Shown: piece after piece, positions 17,198 through 26,499 of the stretch | Position numbering within the stretch: position 1 is the first letter of the stretch | Layout: each line of letters opens with the position of its first letter | NCBI RefSeq assembly: GCF_907165045.1 | Contig: NZ_CAJRAU010000005.1 | Location: forward strand, 1-64,000 | Direction of reading: 5' to 3' | DNA from: Dyadobacter linearis | GTDB lineage: Bacteria; Bacteroidota; Bacteroidia; Cytophagales; Spirosomataceae | DNA: 64,000 bases | Notes under the pieces: generated by a model | The model's input: only the letters and a program-made list of their open reading frames with translations | What the model was told of the DNA's origin: nothing | Database searches by the model: none | Translations under genes and position numbers: made by a program

Positions 17198-18055
17198 CTA
17201 CTTCTTCTTCCCATAACTACACTTCCCATTATCTGCCTTTACGTAATAGGATTTGTAATTGGTAGCTTTCGGATCCATGCAACCTATTAATTCCAGCACT
17301 TCTACTTTCCGGAATTCGACAGGGTGACTTTCGCTTTGCAGTGATATGGAACCGTGGTCGAGCAATTTTCCTTCAATCATTAGCGACGGATCATTTCCAC
17401 TCACATTTCCTCCTCCCAGCTGCGGCTTGTTATATTCCAGCACTTTTTCGCCATTAATAAAATGCTGAATCAATGAATCGCCCAGAACTAGTACCTCGGC
17501 TTTTACCCACTGATCACCATTGTAGGTTTTGGATGTAGAATTGATGCAATGTTGGGTGATCAATTTTCCATTCATAACTACATTAGTTCCTGGCGTACAG
17601 AGGTTACAGGTTGTCCGCACTTTGTCGTTTCCACCGAGTAATTGAACTTCTATTGACGCCGGGAAATCCTGGTCTTTCCCCATTGTAGCAGCGGGTTGTC
17701 CATGTACCATTATCCCACTATTGCGCCACGCCCAGCCTTCACCTTTTGGCGCCTGCTCGCCCACAAAACGATATTCCACTGCTATCCGGTAGTACGAAAA
17801 ATCGCCTTTGTAGAAGATATGACCATATTTCTGTTTGAAATCATCGTATTGATCATAGCGCACCACCATTTTTCCATCTTCAACGCGGAAAGTGTTTTTG
17901 TAGTTATCATTTAAATCATAACCCCGAATTTTAATGTCCCATCCATCGAGATTCTTTCCGTTAAAAAGTTGCTTCCATTCTTCTTTATCCGCCGGCTTTT
18001 GTGCGGATACCGAGAGCCAGAGCAGGCTGAAAAGCATTGTCAATTGTAATTTCAT
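17198..18055 (-). CDS. Secreted DUF1080 (3-keto-disaccharide hydrolase-like) protein
   Basis: 285 residues: signal peptide (MKLQLTMLFSLLWLSVSAQ) and a single DUF1080 domain with a concanavalin-like fold. Family landmarks are WKQLFNGKNLDGWDIKIRGYDLND near the start, then RVEDGKMVV, GDFSYYRIAVEYRF, WAWRNSGIMVHGQ, FPASIEVQLLGG and SLQSESHPVEFRKVEVLEL at the end. Some DUF1080 proteins hydrolyse 3-keto-glycosides; whether this one does is unknown. After the domain come about 25 residues including two cysteines (GCMDPKATNYKSYY ... GKCSYGKK), a tail I see in secreted Bacteroidota proteins. It probably acts in periplasm or outside the cell. It is monocistronic, convergent with murA. Confidence 0.86.
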   Translation of the reverse strand: MKLQLTMLFSLLWLSVSAQKPADKEEWKQLFNGKNLDGWDIKIRGYDLNDNYKNTFRVEDGKMVVRYDQYDDFKQKYGHIFYKGDFSYYRIAVEYRFVGEQAPKGEGWAWRNSGIMVHGQPAATMGKDQDFPASIEVQLLGGNDKVRTTCNLCTPGTNVVMNGKLITQHCINSTSKTYNGDQWVKAEVLVLGDSLIQHFINGEKVLEYNKPQLGGGNVSGNDPSLMIEGKLLDHGSISLQSESHPVEFRKVEVLELIGCMDPKATNYKSYYVKADNGKCSYGKKK

Positions 18056-18187
18056 GTTGGGTATGCAGGTTTATAATTAATGTGTTGGCCGGATTTTTTA
18101 GCATAGATTTCCGGTGGCTTTGCCGGGTAAATATAGTTACTTCATGTTTATCATAATCCCGCCCATTGATTACATTTTTCAGATTTC

Positions 18188-19507
18188 ATGAGCCTGCCTA
18201 AAAAAGAGAAAATATCGATATTCTGGCTTCGCCGCGATCTGCGGCTACACGACAACGCTGGGCTTTATTACGCATTGAAATCTGATCACCCGGTTGTACC
18301 GCTGTTTATTTTTGATAAAAATATCCTCGACGATCTCGCCAACAAACAAGATCCGCGCATATCCTTTATCTATCAGGCAATTGAAAACATCCGAAAGGAG
18401 CTGCGCGCGCACGATGCCGATATATTGGTCGAATATGGATTTCCTTTGAAAGTATGGAAGCAGCTCAGCGACCAGTACGATATTGCCGAGGTGTATACCA
18501 ACACCGATTACGAACCTTACGCGACCGAGCGGGACAGGGAAGTATTCAATATTATAAAACAAAAAGGTACTGTTTTCAAAACGTGTAAAGACCAGGTCAT
18601 TTTTGAAAAACAGGAAATACTTTCGGGTAAAGGTTCACCATACACGGTATTCACACCTTACAGCCGCGCGTGGCGGGAGAAGGTCAACGATTTTTATCTC
18701 TCTTCCTACCCTACCAAAAAATACTTCAAGAACCTGCTGAAATGGAGTGGCCCAAAGATGCCATCTATAGAAGAAATGGGTTTCGAAGCTTCGGACTTCG
18801 ATTTTCCTCCGCACGAAATAAGTGAAACTTTGATGGAAGAATATGCCAAAGCGCGGGACTTTCCGGGAATGGATGCAACCAGCCGCATTGGTATTCATTT
18901 GCGTTTCGGGACTGTCAGTATCCGGCAGCTGGTTCGGAAAGCCAGTGAACACAGTAATGTTTATTTGAATGAGCTGATATGGCGCGAATTCTATCAGCAG
19001 ATCCTGTCCAATTTCCCTGACGTAGGGCGAGGAAAAGCATTTAAAAGTGCTTATGACGATATTAAATGGCGCTACGACAATGAGCAGTTTAAGAAATGGT
19101 GCGAAGGAAATACAGGATACCCGCTCGTTGATGCTGGAATGCGCCAGCTGAATGCGATCGGATTTATGCATAACCGCGTCAGAATGGTCACGGCGAGCTT
19201 TTTGGCCAAGCACTTGCTTATTAACTGGCGACTGGGCGAGGAGTATTTTGCTGAGAAACTGTTAGACTACGATCTCGCTGCCAATAATGGCGGCTGGCAA
19301 TGGGCTGTCGGATCGGGAACGGATGCAGCGCCTTATTTCCGGATCTTTAATCCTACTGCGCAGGCTGAGAAATTTGACCCGAAAGGTGAATATATCAAAC
19401 GGTGGGTCCCGGAGATCGGGACTGACGCATATCCTGAACCGATGGTCGATCACAAAATGGCGCGGGAGCGTTGCCTGAAAGCTTACAAGGAGGCGCTGGA
19501 TAAGTAA
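18188..19507 (+). CDS. phrB: Deoxyribodipyrimidine photo-lyase
   Basis: Repairs cyclobutane pyrimidine dimers using light. 439 residues with the N-terminal alpha/beta photolyase domain (IFWLRRDLRLHDNAGLYYAL, then VVPLFIFD and YTNTDYEPYATERD) and the C-terminal FAD-binding domain (RFGTVSIRQLVRKA, LIWREFYQQIL, TGYPLVDAGMRQLNAIGFMHNRVRMVTASFLAKHLLINW, LLDYDLAANNGGWQWAVGSGTDAAPYFRIFNP). These blocks are complete, including the GWQW, ANNGG and NRVRM elements of class I CPD photolyases, so it should be functional. It stands alone on the plus strand between the DUF1080 and M16 genes. Confidence 0.94.
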   Translation: MSLPKKEKISIFWLRRDLRLHDNAGLYYALKSDHPVVPLFIFDKNILDDLANKQDPRISFIYQAIENIRKELRAHDADILVEYGFPLKVWKQLSDQYDIAEVYTNTDYEPYATERDREVFNIIKQKGTVFKTCKDQVIFEKQEILSGKGSPYTVFTPYSRAWREKVNDFYLSSYPTKKYFKNLLKWSGPKMPSIEEMGFEASDFDFPPHEISETLMEEYAKARDFPGMDATSRIGIHLRFGTVSIRQLVRKASEHSNVYLNELIWREFYQQILSNFPDVGRGKAFKSAYDDIKWRYDNEQFKKWCEGNTGYPLVDAGMRQLNAIGFMHNRVRMVTASFLAKHLLINWRLGEEYFAEKLLDYDLAANNGGWQWAVGSGTDAAPYFRIFNPTAQAEKFDPKGEYIKRWVPEIGTDAYPEPMVDHKMARERCLKAYKEALDK

Positions 19508-19516
19508 CCCCCTTTT

Positions 19517-20797
19517 TTATTTTCCCCCTGCAATCACAACGATCATATCTTCCGGCTTTAGATACAGATTAGCCATTTCCAGCACATCTTCGCTTGTAAC
19601 AGCTTGTATCTTGTCAATATAATGGTTGAAAAAGTCTGCGGGCAAACTGTCGAGAAGTAATACTTTCTGTCGGTCGGCTACTTCAAATGCTGTATTGAGG
19701 GAACCTGCAAATTCTCCGGCCATAAAGTTTTTTACGGTAGTAAGTTCCTCTTCTCCAATGCGTTCCGTTTGCAGCTTTGTGATCTCCTTCTTAATTTCTT
19801 CAATAGTTAGTTCGGTAAATTCCTTCTTCACGTCCGTCCCGATCATAAAGTAACCTGCATTGCGCAATGTGGCAACGTGAGAGGAAATCCCATAGGTAAG
19901 TCCTTTTTCTTCGCGAATATTCTTCATCAGTCTTGAACCGAAATAGCCTCCCAGGATTTCGTTTGTAACCAGCATTTTAAAGTAATCTTCGTGATGGCGG
20001 TTAAACAACACCCTACCCATTCTGATCGAGGACTGCACAGCGTCCGGTTTCTCGATCACAGCTTCCTGTCCCTGATAGGCAGACTTTACAATGAATGCAG
20101 GCTTAGCTTGGTGCGGCCCGATCTGGCTTTTACCCAGTGTATCATTGATCAGCGTAATATCGGCTTCCTCAACCTGACCGGCTAATACTACTGTAAACCT
20201 TCCGTTTTTAATAAACTGATTATAATGCTGGCGGATCGCGTCGAATGAAAGCTGTTCAATATTATCCTCATCCTGACTTTGTCCGTAAGGGTGCTCGGTA
20301 CCGAAAAGGCGCGCCCGGAATTCAGTAGTGGCCAGATAGGCGTTCTTTTCTTTGTTGACTTTCAGATTTTGAAGGGTAATATTCCTGAGTTCTTCGAGTT
20401 CTTTTTCCGGGATCGTAGCATGCTGAATCAGCTGGCTAACCAGCGGCAACACTTCCGGCAAAAACCTGGAAAGGCAATAGACGACGATTCCTATACGATC
20501 GGACGTATGCATCATTTCTGTGAATGCGCCCAGGCGATCGAAAGCCTCACTTATCTCTCCCGAATTGAGCCGACTTGTACCTTCGGAGAGCATTTTAATA
20601 GCAAAATACGACGCTCCGATTTGCTTCTCGTACCAATTTCCAGCTTCGAAAATACATTCAATGCGAATTACCGGCTGCTCTCCAATATTGATCACATGCA
20701 GGAGAATACCATTTTCAAGCGTGTGCGTTTGAGCTTCCGGTAGGTTAATTGAACTGATTAATTTGAAATCTGGGGCGATGGAGCGATCGAGTTGCAT
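19517..20797 (-). CDS. M16 family peptidase-like protein lacking the zinc motif
   Basis: 426 residues with the paired domains of an M16B (pitrilysin/processing-peptidase) subunit. The place where active members have HxxEH reads ASYFAIKMLSEGTSR, so the zinc ligands are absent. The second domain keeps the R/Y region (GGYFGSRLMKNIREEKGLTYGISSHVA) that marks the non-catalytic partner subunit in two-chain M16B enzymes. No signal peptide is seen. An active M16 partner would be expected next door, but none is in the window: neighbours are a photolyase (convergent) and porV. It may be a subunit whose partner is elsewhere, or a solitary binding protein. Confidence 0.85.
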   Translation of the reverse strand: MQLDRSIAPDFKLISSINLPEAQTHTLENGILLHVINIGEQPVIRIECIFEAGNWYEKQIGASYFAIKMLSEGTSRLNSGEISEAFDRLGAFTEMMHTSDRIGIVVYCLSRFLPEVLPLVSQLIQHATIPEKELEELRNITLQNLKVNKEKNAYLATTEFRARLFGTEHPYGQSQDEDNIEQLSFDAIRQHYNQFIKNGRFTVVLAGQVEEADITLINDTLGKSQIGPHQAKPAFIVKSAYQGQEAVIEKPDAVQSSIRMGRVLFNRHHEDYFKMLVTNEILGGYFGSRLMKNIREEKGLTYGISSHVATLRNAGYFMIGTDVKKEFTELTIEEIKKEITKLQTERIGEEELTTVKNFMAGEFAGSLNTAFEVADRQKVLLLDSLPADFFNHYIDKIQAVTSEDVLEMANLYLKPEDMIVVIAGGK

Positions 20798-20813
20798 TGC
20801 AGGGTAGTAAAAT

Positions 20814-20850
20814 AAAAAAACGAATGACGTTGCAATAACGCCATTCGTTT
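20814..20850 (-). terminator. Intrinsic terminator of the porU-porV transcript
   Basis: AAACGAATG (20818-20826) pairs with CATTCGTTT (20842-20850), with a further CGTT/AACG pairing inside, followed on the minus strand by seven T (20814-20820). It lies 25 nt past the porV stop. Confidence 0.88.
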
Positions 20851-20874
20851 CGAAATAATTAAATATAATAACTC

Positions 20875-22026
20875 TTAGTTCTCAGTGTCGTTTACGTCCA
20901 GTCTCTCTGCTTTATTCAGTGCCAGAGAAAGGGTAATACGAAGTGTATTTGCTAACGGGCTTCCCTGAGTTACCGGGAAAAGGTAAGCGAAATCAACCGC
21001 ATATCTGTCCATAAAGCGCAGTCCTGCACCGGCAGTGAAGAACTTGTTCCCATTTTTATATTTGTTTTCACCGTGGTAACCAGCTCTTAAAGCGAAGATA
21101 TCATTGTACCAGTATTCAGCTCCTGCCGAAATTGCAATTTCCTGCATTTCTTCCTTGAATCCGTCTGGTGCATCAGAGAATGAGCCAAATACACCTTTCA
21201 GTAATGGTCTTGCATTGTAGTCTGTTCCGTCTGGTGTCGGTACCATCAACTTGTAGGCGTCAACAATGAAGTTGAACCTGTTCCTGCCATCGCCTGTGAA
21301 GGACAACCCTGCACCTACGCGAAGGTTAGTTGGAATAAAGTTCTCAGTATCAGTTCCTGCGCCATAATTGATCTTACCTCCCAGATTGGAAAGTACAGCT
21401 CCCAAAGACCAGGTAAGATCGCTGCCGCTATCTTCATTCTTAATTTGCTTTCTATAATAAGCACTGATATCACCCGCCGCAGAACGTGCCGGGCTGATTG
21501 ACGCTCCGTTGATCACTGCGACACCGGCCAGGTTGGAGGAGATATATTTCAAAGTCAAACCCATTGAAAAGTTTCTACCCAACTGACGTGAATAGGTACC
21601 ATTAATCGCCAGCTCCCTTGAATTGAAGTAACCCATTTGAGTACCAACCGCGTCACGAAGATCAAGTTCCCCGTTGTTGAAATAGTTGACGGACAAAGCC
21701 ACAGCCTGGTTATCCCCTAATTTTTTGTAAGCTGACAGATATCCCAGCCACATATCATCTACCAGATTCCTCAGCCAGGGTGTGTAAGAAGCAGAAATTC
21801 CAAAATCTTTGGTATTGTAAGGAAGCTTGGCAGCATTCCAGTAAGTCGAATTTGCGTCGGGACTTAATGCTACTCCGGCTTCTCCCATCGCGGCACTTCT
21901 TGCGTCAGGTGCAAATGTTAAAAATGTTAGTGGTGAAGCGGGAACTCTGGCTGAGTCAAGTTGTGCAGAAACTGAGCCTAGTGTGAGAATGGATAATAGG
22001 GAAAAAGTACCAAAAAAAAGTTTCAT
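20875..22026 (-). CDS. porV: T9SS outer-membrane shuttle protein PorV (LptO)
   Basis: 383-residue FadL-like outer-membrane barrel that carries T9SS cargo from the SprA/Sov translocon to PorU. Signal peptide MKLFFGTFSLLSILTLGSVSAQ. The N-terminal hallmark LTFLTFAPDARSAAMGEAGVALSPDANSTYWNAAKL is specific to PorV/PorQ. Strands follow (FGISASYTPWLRNLVDDMWLGY, YFNNGELDLRDAVG, LKYISSNLAGVAVIN), and the end RFMDRYAVDFAYLFPVTQGSPLANTLRITLSL is typical. It is transcribed after porU with a 105-nt gap and ends in a strong terminator. Its adjacency to porU matches the usual Cytophagales arrangement. Confidence 0.95.
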   Translation of the reverse strand: MKLFFGTFSLLSILTLGSVSAQLDSARVPASPLTFLTFAPDARSAAMGEAGVALSPDANSTYWNAAKLPYNTKDFGISASYTPWLRNLVDDMWLGYLSAYKKLGDNQAVALSVNYFNNGELDLRDAVGTQMGYFNSRELAINGTYSRQLGRNFSMGLTLKYISSNLAGVAVINGASISPARSAAGDISAYYRKQIKNEDSGSDLTWSLGAVLSNLGGKINYGAGTDTENFIPTNLRVGAGLSFTGDGRNRFNFIVDAYKLMVPTPDGTDYNARPLLKGVFGSFSDAPDGFKEEMQEIAISAGAEYWYNDIFALRAGYHGENKYKNGNKFFTAGAGLRFMDRYAVDFAYLFPVTQGSPLANTLRITLSLALNKAERLDVNDTEN

Positions 22027-22131
22027 AGAAATTGGATTTGCGATAGGAAGTGCTTTGGATCAGCTTCTTTTAAAGGGTCAAAAATACAATGAAAGATAGT
22101 TATTACTAAAAAACTGCTAAGTTTTATTACA

Positions 22132-25100
22132 TTATCGGGAGCGTATTATACTACCCGACTTTTGGTCGAAGGTACTATCTTTTAATGATCGTATCAACAA
22201 CTGATAAACAAGCGGGAGGTTGGTAGGAATTCGATTGCTCAGCTGCCCGGAATCAAGTGTCTGCAAAATGGTTGCTTCACTATTATAATATTGCCACTTG
22301 AAAGTCCCCAAACGTTTTCCGTTACTAAGTAAAATATTTAAGACTAATTCTATGTCCTCATTTGCGCGACTATGATTAAGTTCAAATGAAAGATCTTTTT
22401 CAAACGGATTAGGAAAAACTTTCAGGGTATTGAGTTTAATACCCCCGGGTTCAACCACTTGAAATCCGAACGCTATTTCAGAAAAGTTAGTATACGTATC
22501 CCATACTTTTAAGCGAACATTATATTTACCGGCAGGCAAATTATTCATCGGAAACCTGATCGTGCCAGATTTGTAATTATCGAGGTCTGCGGTGAAGTAA
22601 TCGTTCAATATAATCGTAAGCGTATCATTAACGATAAGCGAGATGTGATGTCCTATTCCTGCACTGGAAACGCTGATACCACTTTCGTCGCTCAACTTTG
22701 CAAAAAGTACGGGAGACGTACTTACATTGTCCCCGTCCCGAAACGATTCGTTATTCATGTACCCAGCTACTTGCGGAGGCGTTTTATCGGTCGAAACCGG
22801 CGCACTGCCTCCTACAATAAGCGAAAGCTGCCCCGACGCATCGGCCGAGCTATCCGCACTGACTGCATAAATGCTGGCCCTGCCCAGGCCGCTTCTGTAA
22901 TCAATATCTTTTGGAACAACAAACTCGCAGGTAAACCGGCCATCTTTAATCGTTACGCTACCGTCAAACAACTTGCTGCGAAACTCCGAATATTTTTCAG
23001 AAGCTGCCTCACTGCCGAGCGTTTCGAACTGAACAGGTTTATCATAAATGATTATCCTTGCTTTTCCCTGAAAGCTCCTGTCAGCTTCATTAGACCCGAT
23101 ATTGAGAATTTCTCCCTTTAATATTACTTTTTGTAAAGCGCGCAATGTGTCGGGAACCGGTGACCAGCGGATTGATTTCCTGGCCATCGCGAGCTGCATC
23201 GAAGGATCGCCCAGCAATGTAAAATTACGGTTCAGGCTCCCCACAAGCGCCTTATTTTTAGTTTCCCTGAAATAATCTCCCATCAATCTCCTCTCCCCTT
23301 TTTGTATGAGCGCCTCGTAAAATGCTTTGCTTAACGTAAAATTGGTACTTGAAAAAACAGGTCTGGTCGTGCTTATTGCACCTATTGCAGCACCTTTGGG
23401 ACTTAATACCATCGTCTCCGCGCCCGATACAGCGCCGGGATCATCGTATCTGCCAAAGTCACAGGTAGCAGTAAAAAGCAAAGGAAGATTATCCATACCC
23501 CGCGCACTCAGCATATCGGATAACGTAAGCACCTGCTCTTCCGCCCAACCGCCTACCCCGCCGTGCCCGGTATAATTGATCATCAGCGTACCATCGTCAA
23601 TACCTTTCCTGATTTTCGCATTGACCGCCGGCGACTTCTGACCTTCGTTTGTTGTGATCTGGGGAAATTCATCGATAAATATGCGCTCTGGAAAAAGCTC
23701 GCCCTGGATCAGACCGGCCAGCTGGTCGGCGTGACGCTGGTGAATATTCCCGTCGCCGTCATCGGCAATAAACTGTACTTTATTCTTCCAGCTTCCTTCC
23801 GATCGCAGCGTTTCGTAGCGGATTAGCTTGTTCACAATCGTTTTAGCCTCACCAATGGTCTTAGCTGGCAATCGCCCTATTCCAATATCCAGTGTTTGAT
23901 CGCCCGCCGACGATTCCGTCCATTCGCCTTCATTTGGCTCCAAAAAACCAAAATAATCGTCTGACGAATAGGTATATACCGGATTCAAAGATTCGCGGCT
24001 CTCATACACAGGCACCCAGTTGTCTCTTTGCGACTGCGACTGATTTTTGGCCAAATTTCGATAGTCAAATGTCGCATCACCGAACAGCAGCAGGTACTTA
24101 AGTTTTCCAGGTGTTTTTTGGTATAAATGCCTCACGTAGTTTCTAATAGCACTCACATCCGGTTTTCCTGAGCCAAATTCATTATATATCTGCTGCGTAG
24201 TGACTACTGTTGTTTTCACCCCATTTTTTCCCGATCGAAAAGCAGCAAGGCGCTTTGCTTCCGATTCCCAGGTTGCGGGTGTCACGATCAGGAGTTCAGG
24301 TGTTTCCAGCGATATGATATCCTGGTTTTGAACAGGCTGCCAATTTGCGGGAATAAGTGCCTGATCGGTTTTAAATCCCACATATCTGACCTGTTTCTCA
24401 GGAACTTGCCTATTAAACGAAAAGCTACCCGAGTTTCCCTGATTCACGATCAACAGGGGCTCTGCGGCGTTGCTTACATCCCAAAGCAAGGTGCCAGTCG
24501 CCTCAGGGAAGCGATAAGTAACAGTTTCGGAGGGTTGATTTATAAAATAGTATATCTGCTGTTTATCAAAAAAGCGCAGCTCTCTTTTAAATTGTAGTGA
24601 AAGAAAATTAAGATAACCCTGTGCCGAATTTTGCCCGCCTTTATTATGGAGTACACCAGCCCTGAAAGTAGCAGGCGGCGCGGCGGGAGCTGTGGTAATT
24701 GCCGTGAAGTCTGATCTTAATGCTTTCACATCGTAAGTCCCCGAACCCACAGTGCCTATTGAAGTTTCACCTAAATTTTCACCATTTACTTGCCAGGAAA
24801 AACGGGTGGGAACCTGCGCAGCGCCGATCGCAGAGCCCCGGAATATGAGCGGAGAACCAGGTACTACATTCGGAATTTCTGCTCCGATTTGAAAAGCTGT
24901 ATTTGCCAGATATTCACCCCACCATTCCCTGCCTGATTTAAGCAAATTGCTGGCTTCCAGTTCGTGGTACCAGTAATCGTCAAATTGCGTAACTACTCTC
25001 CCAGCAGTCGCAGTTTGTTCTGCATTCTTAATCCTGAGCCCCGCTTTTTGACCAAAAGACAGATAATAGTAGCTTGTATCGGAGTAGTAGTTGAGTTGAT

Positions 25101-25509
25101 GATAAAGTTGCGCTTTGGCAGTATCGTAAAGGATCACGTGTGGTGACTCTGCGAAAAAGTAGATCGCATCGCCTGTATCGAATTTTCCATCGCCGTCACC
25201 CTGGACTAGAATAGCGTTTTCGACCAGTTCGCCATTTGTTTTTGCTGAATTGGATTGAGGCAGCATTTGCCCCCCGGTACCGAAGATCCGTAAGGTAGTT
25301 GGGTCAAGGCTCGACACATCTACGCCCATTTGACGCAGGAATGCATGGTCAATTTTATGAGCACCTGTTTGCGTAACAGCGATCTTGAACCAATCACCGG
25401 TAGCGAGTACAGATTGTGCAGGAAGTTGGTAAAAGGAAGAAGTGCCCAGATAGATTAAAACAGGGAGCAATAAATGTCTGGAAAAGTCAGCACGCTTCCA
25501 CCAATGCAT
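22132..25509 (-). CDS. porU: T9SS sortase PorU, C25 peptidase family
   Basis: Cell-surface sortase that removes the C-terminal signal of T9SS cargo and attaches cargo to A-LPS or releases it. 1125 residues; a signal sequence (SRHLLLPVLIYLGTSSFYQLPAQS) follows a short MHWWKRADF lead. The C25 domain spans about 400-780, with His in YTGHGGVGGWAEE (around residue 647) and Cys in LFTATCDFGRYDDPG (around 683). A linker and CTD-like domain end the protein (KLNTLKVFPNPFEKDLSFEL ... SIIRSR), as in known PorU, whose own tail is retained. Its start overlaps the sprT-like gene by 23 nt, so those two are translationally close; porV follows. Confidence 0.95.
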   Translation of the reverse strand: MHWWKRADFSRHLLLPVLIYLGTSSFYQLPAQSVLATGDWFKIAVTQTGAHKIDHAFLRQMGVDVSSLDPTTLRIFGTGGQMLPQSNSAKTNGELVENAILVQGDGDGKFDTGDAIYFFAESPHVILYDTAKAQLYHQLNYYSDTSYYYLSFGQKAGLRIKNAEQTATAGRVVTQFDDYWYHELEASNLLKSGREWWGEYLANTAFQIGAEIPNVVPGSPLIFRGSAIGAAQVPTRFSWQVNGENLGETSIGTVGSGTYDVKALRSDFTAITTAPAAPPATFRAGVLHNKGGQNSAQGYLNFLSLQFKRELRFFDKQQIYYFINQPSETVTYRFPEATGTLLWDVSNAAEPLLIVNQGNSGSFSFNRQVPEKQVRYVGFKTDQALIPANWQPVQNQDIISLETPELLIVTPATWESEAKRLAAFRSGKNGVKTTVVTTQQIYNEFGSGKPDVSAIRNYVRHLYQKTPGKLKYLLLFGDATFDYRNLAKNQSQSQRDNWVPVYESRESLNPVYTYSSDDYFGFLEPNEGEWTESSAGDQTLDIGIGRLPAKTIGEAKTIVNKLIRYETLRSEGSWKNKVQFIADDGDGNIHQRHADQLAGLIQGELFPERIFIDEFPQITTNEGQKSPAVNAKIRKGIDDGTLMINYTGHGGVGGWAEEQVLTLSDMLSARGMDNLPLLFTATCDFGRYDDPGAVSGAETMVLSPKGAAIGAISTTRPVFSSTNFTLSKAFYEALIQKGERRLMGDYFRETKNKALVGSLNRNFTLLGDPSMQLAMARKSIRWSPVPDTLRALQKVILKGEILNIGSNEADRSFQGKARIIIYDKPVQFETLGSEAASEKYSEFRSKLFDGSVTIKDGRFTCEFVVPKDIDYRSGLGRASIYAVSADSSADASGQLSLIVGGSAPVSTDKTPPQVAGYMNNESFRDGDNVSTSPVLFAKLSDESGISVSSAGIGHHISLIVNDTLTIILNDYFTADLDNYKSGTIRFPMNNLPAGKYNVRLKVWDTYTNFSEIAFGFQVVEPGGIKLNTLKVFPNPFEKDLSFELNHSRANEDIELVLNILLSNGKRLGTFKWQYYNSEATILQTLDSGQLSNRIPTNLPLVYQLLIRSLKDSTFDQKSGSIIRSR

Positions 25510-26101
25510 GGGCAGGTATTGTATAAAGGCGTTTTGATGCCTTGTCTGTACATAATATGCGGGTTCTTCTCAAAATCCCGCGGGTAAAAGTCCTGTTCTG
25601 AAAAACGAAGTTTGAACCTTCATGCAGCTGAACCAATGCAACTCTGCCAGAGCTGATCGCCTGATCATCATATTGTCTGAGCGCATTAAAGAGCAACTGA
25701 TCGCCTCCGGTCGAAGCAGAAGGATTATGGGAATAACGAATTAAATGTATAAGAATGTCCTCCGGAAAAACATTTTCATTTAGTACCGGCTGTAAAAGCA
25801 CGCCAAATTCATATTTCCATTCGGCACCGTGCGGCGCGACACGTTTTCTTAATGTCCTTCTATATTTATAGTGAACCACACAATGTGCTACTTCGTGCAG
25901 GTAAGTAACGAGGAAATTGTAGGGATTCAGGTTCGCGTTGACCGTAATTTTTGGGATTAATCCGGGCTTTACCGTAAAGTCACCCAGGCGCGTCCGGCGG
26001 GGGCGGGACAATGAAAATGCAAAGTTGTGATTGTTAAAAAGCGCTGCACAATAGGCGCTGGCGGCCGAAGGAACATGCAGGCCAAAGGAGATATTTTTCA
26101 T
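25487..26101 (-). CDS. SprT-like zinc metallopeptidase-fold protein
   Basis: 204 residues with a SprT-like domain. The zinc motif is LVTYLHEVAHCVVHYKYR (HEVAH, around residue 90), followed by the third-ligand region VAPHGAEWKYEF (H of HGAEWK). It lacks a signal peptide, so it is probably cytoplasmic. A zinc ribbon appears reduced: one CTD near the end rather than four cysteines. SprT-domain proteins in eukaryotes repair DNA-protein crosslinks; the bacterial role is unproven. The ATG at 26101 comes directly after the terminator of the upstream lipoprotein gene, and its 3' end overlaps porU. Confidence 0.88.
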   Translation of the reverse strand: MKNISFGLHVPSAASAYCAALFNNHNFAFSLSRPRRTRLGDFTVKPGLIPKITVNANLNPYNFLVTYLHEVAHCVVHYKYRRTLRKRVAPHGAEWKYEFGVLLQPVLNENVFPEDILIHLIRYSHNPSASTGGDQLLFNALRQYDDQAISSGRVALVQLHEGSNFVFQNRTFTRGILRRTRILCTDKASKRLYTIPAHALVEAC

Positions 26102-26110
26102 CCCTTAAAT

Positions 26111-26145
26111 AAAAAAAGAAAAGCCCTATTTTCATAGAGCTTTTC
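26111..26145 (-). terminator. Intrinsic terminator of the small lipoprotein gene
   Basis: GAAAAGC (26118-26124) pairs with GCTTTTC (26139-26145), extended inward by CTAT/ATAG after one mismatch, with loop TTTC and seven T on the minus strand (26111-26117). It insulates the sprT-porU-porV unit from the upstream lipoprotein gene, so sprT needs its own promoter or read-through. Confidence 0.9.
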
Positions 26146-26170
26146 CAATGTTTTCGACTTGTACGTCTGA

Positions 26171-26350
26171 TTACTTGATAGAATCAGCAGAAGCAGAATC
26201 AGTTACCATTGTGTCAACAGCAGTAGTATCAACCATAGGAGTTTCAACAGTTACAGCAGTTGTGTCAGCAGATTCGTCAGCTGGTTTGCTAGTACAAGAA
26301 GCGAAAGCTACCATCCCGGCAACAAACGCAAATGCAAAGAATTTTTTCAT
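26171..26350 (-). CDS. Small Thr/Val/Asp-rich lipoprotein, 59 residues
   Basis: Minus-strand gene below the usual length cut-off: it starts MKKFFAFAFVAGMVAF, then ASC as a lipobox-like cleavage site (Cys 19), then a low-complexity mature part of T, V, D, S and A (KPADESADTTAVTVETPMV, DTTAVDTMVTDSASADSIK). It has its own -7 promoter element (26377-26384) and a strong terminator (26111-26145), so it is a complete monocistronic unit with a 20-nt leader. It resembles short abundant lipoproteins of Bacteroidota. The plus-strand ORF over the same bases is its shadow. Function unknown. Confidence 0.88.
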   Translation of the reverse strand: MKKFFAFAFVAGMVAFASCTSKPADESADTTAVTVETPMVDTTAVDTMVTDSASADSIK

Positions 26351-26376
26351 TTCTTGGGTGTAATTAAGGTTCGATA

Positions 26377-26384
26377 CAAATGTA
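26377..26384 (-). promoter_or_regulatory. -7 promoter element for the small lipoprotein
   Basis: TACATTTG on the minus strand matches TAnnTTTG exactly, about 27 nt before the ATG at 26350. No TTG is found at the expected -33 spacing. Confidence 0.6.
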
Positions 26385-26499
26385 ATATGATTGAAAGCAA
26401 TATTCCTAAATTTTGAGATTGTATTTTTCCAAGAACTTAAAATTTCCTTAGAAAAAACTTAAATCCCTTGATTAAATCCAAGAATTTCTCGCGAATCTA

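Noticed and set aside
26148..26363. Plus-strand ORF at the small lipoprotein locus
   Set aside because: The minus-strand 59-residue lipoprotein has a signal peptide, promoter element and terminator; the plus ORF is its shadow.
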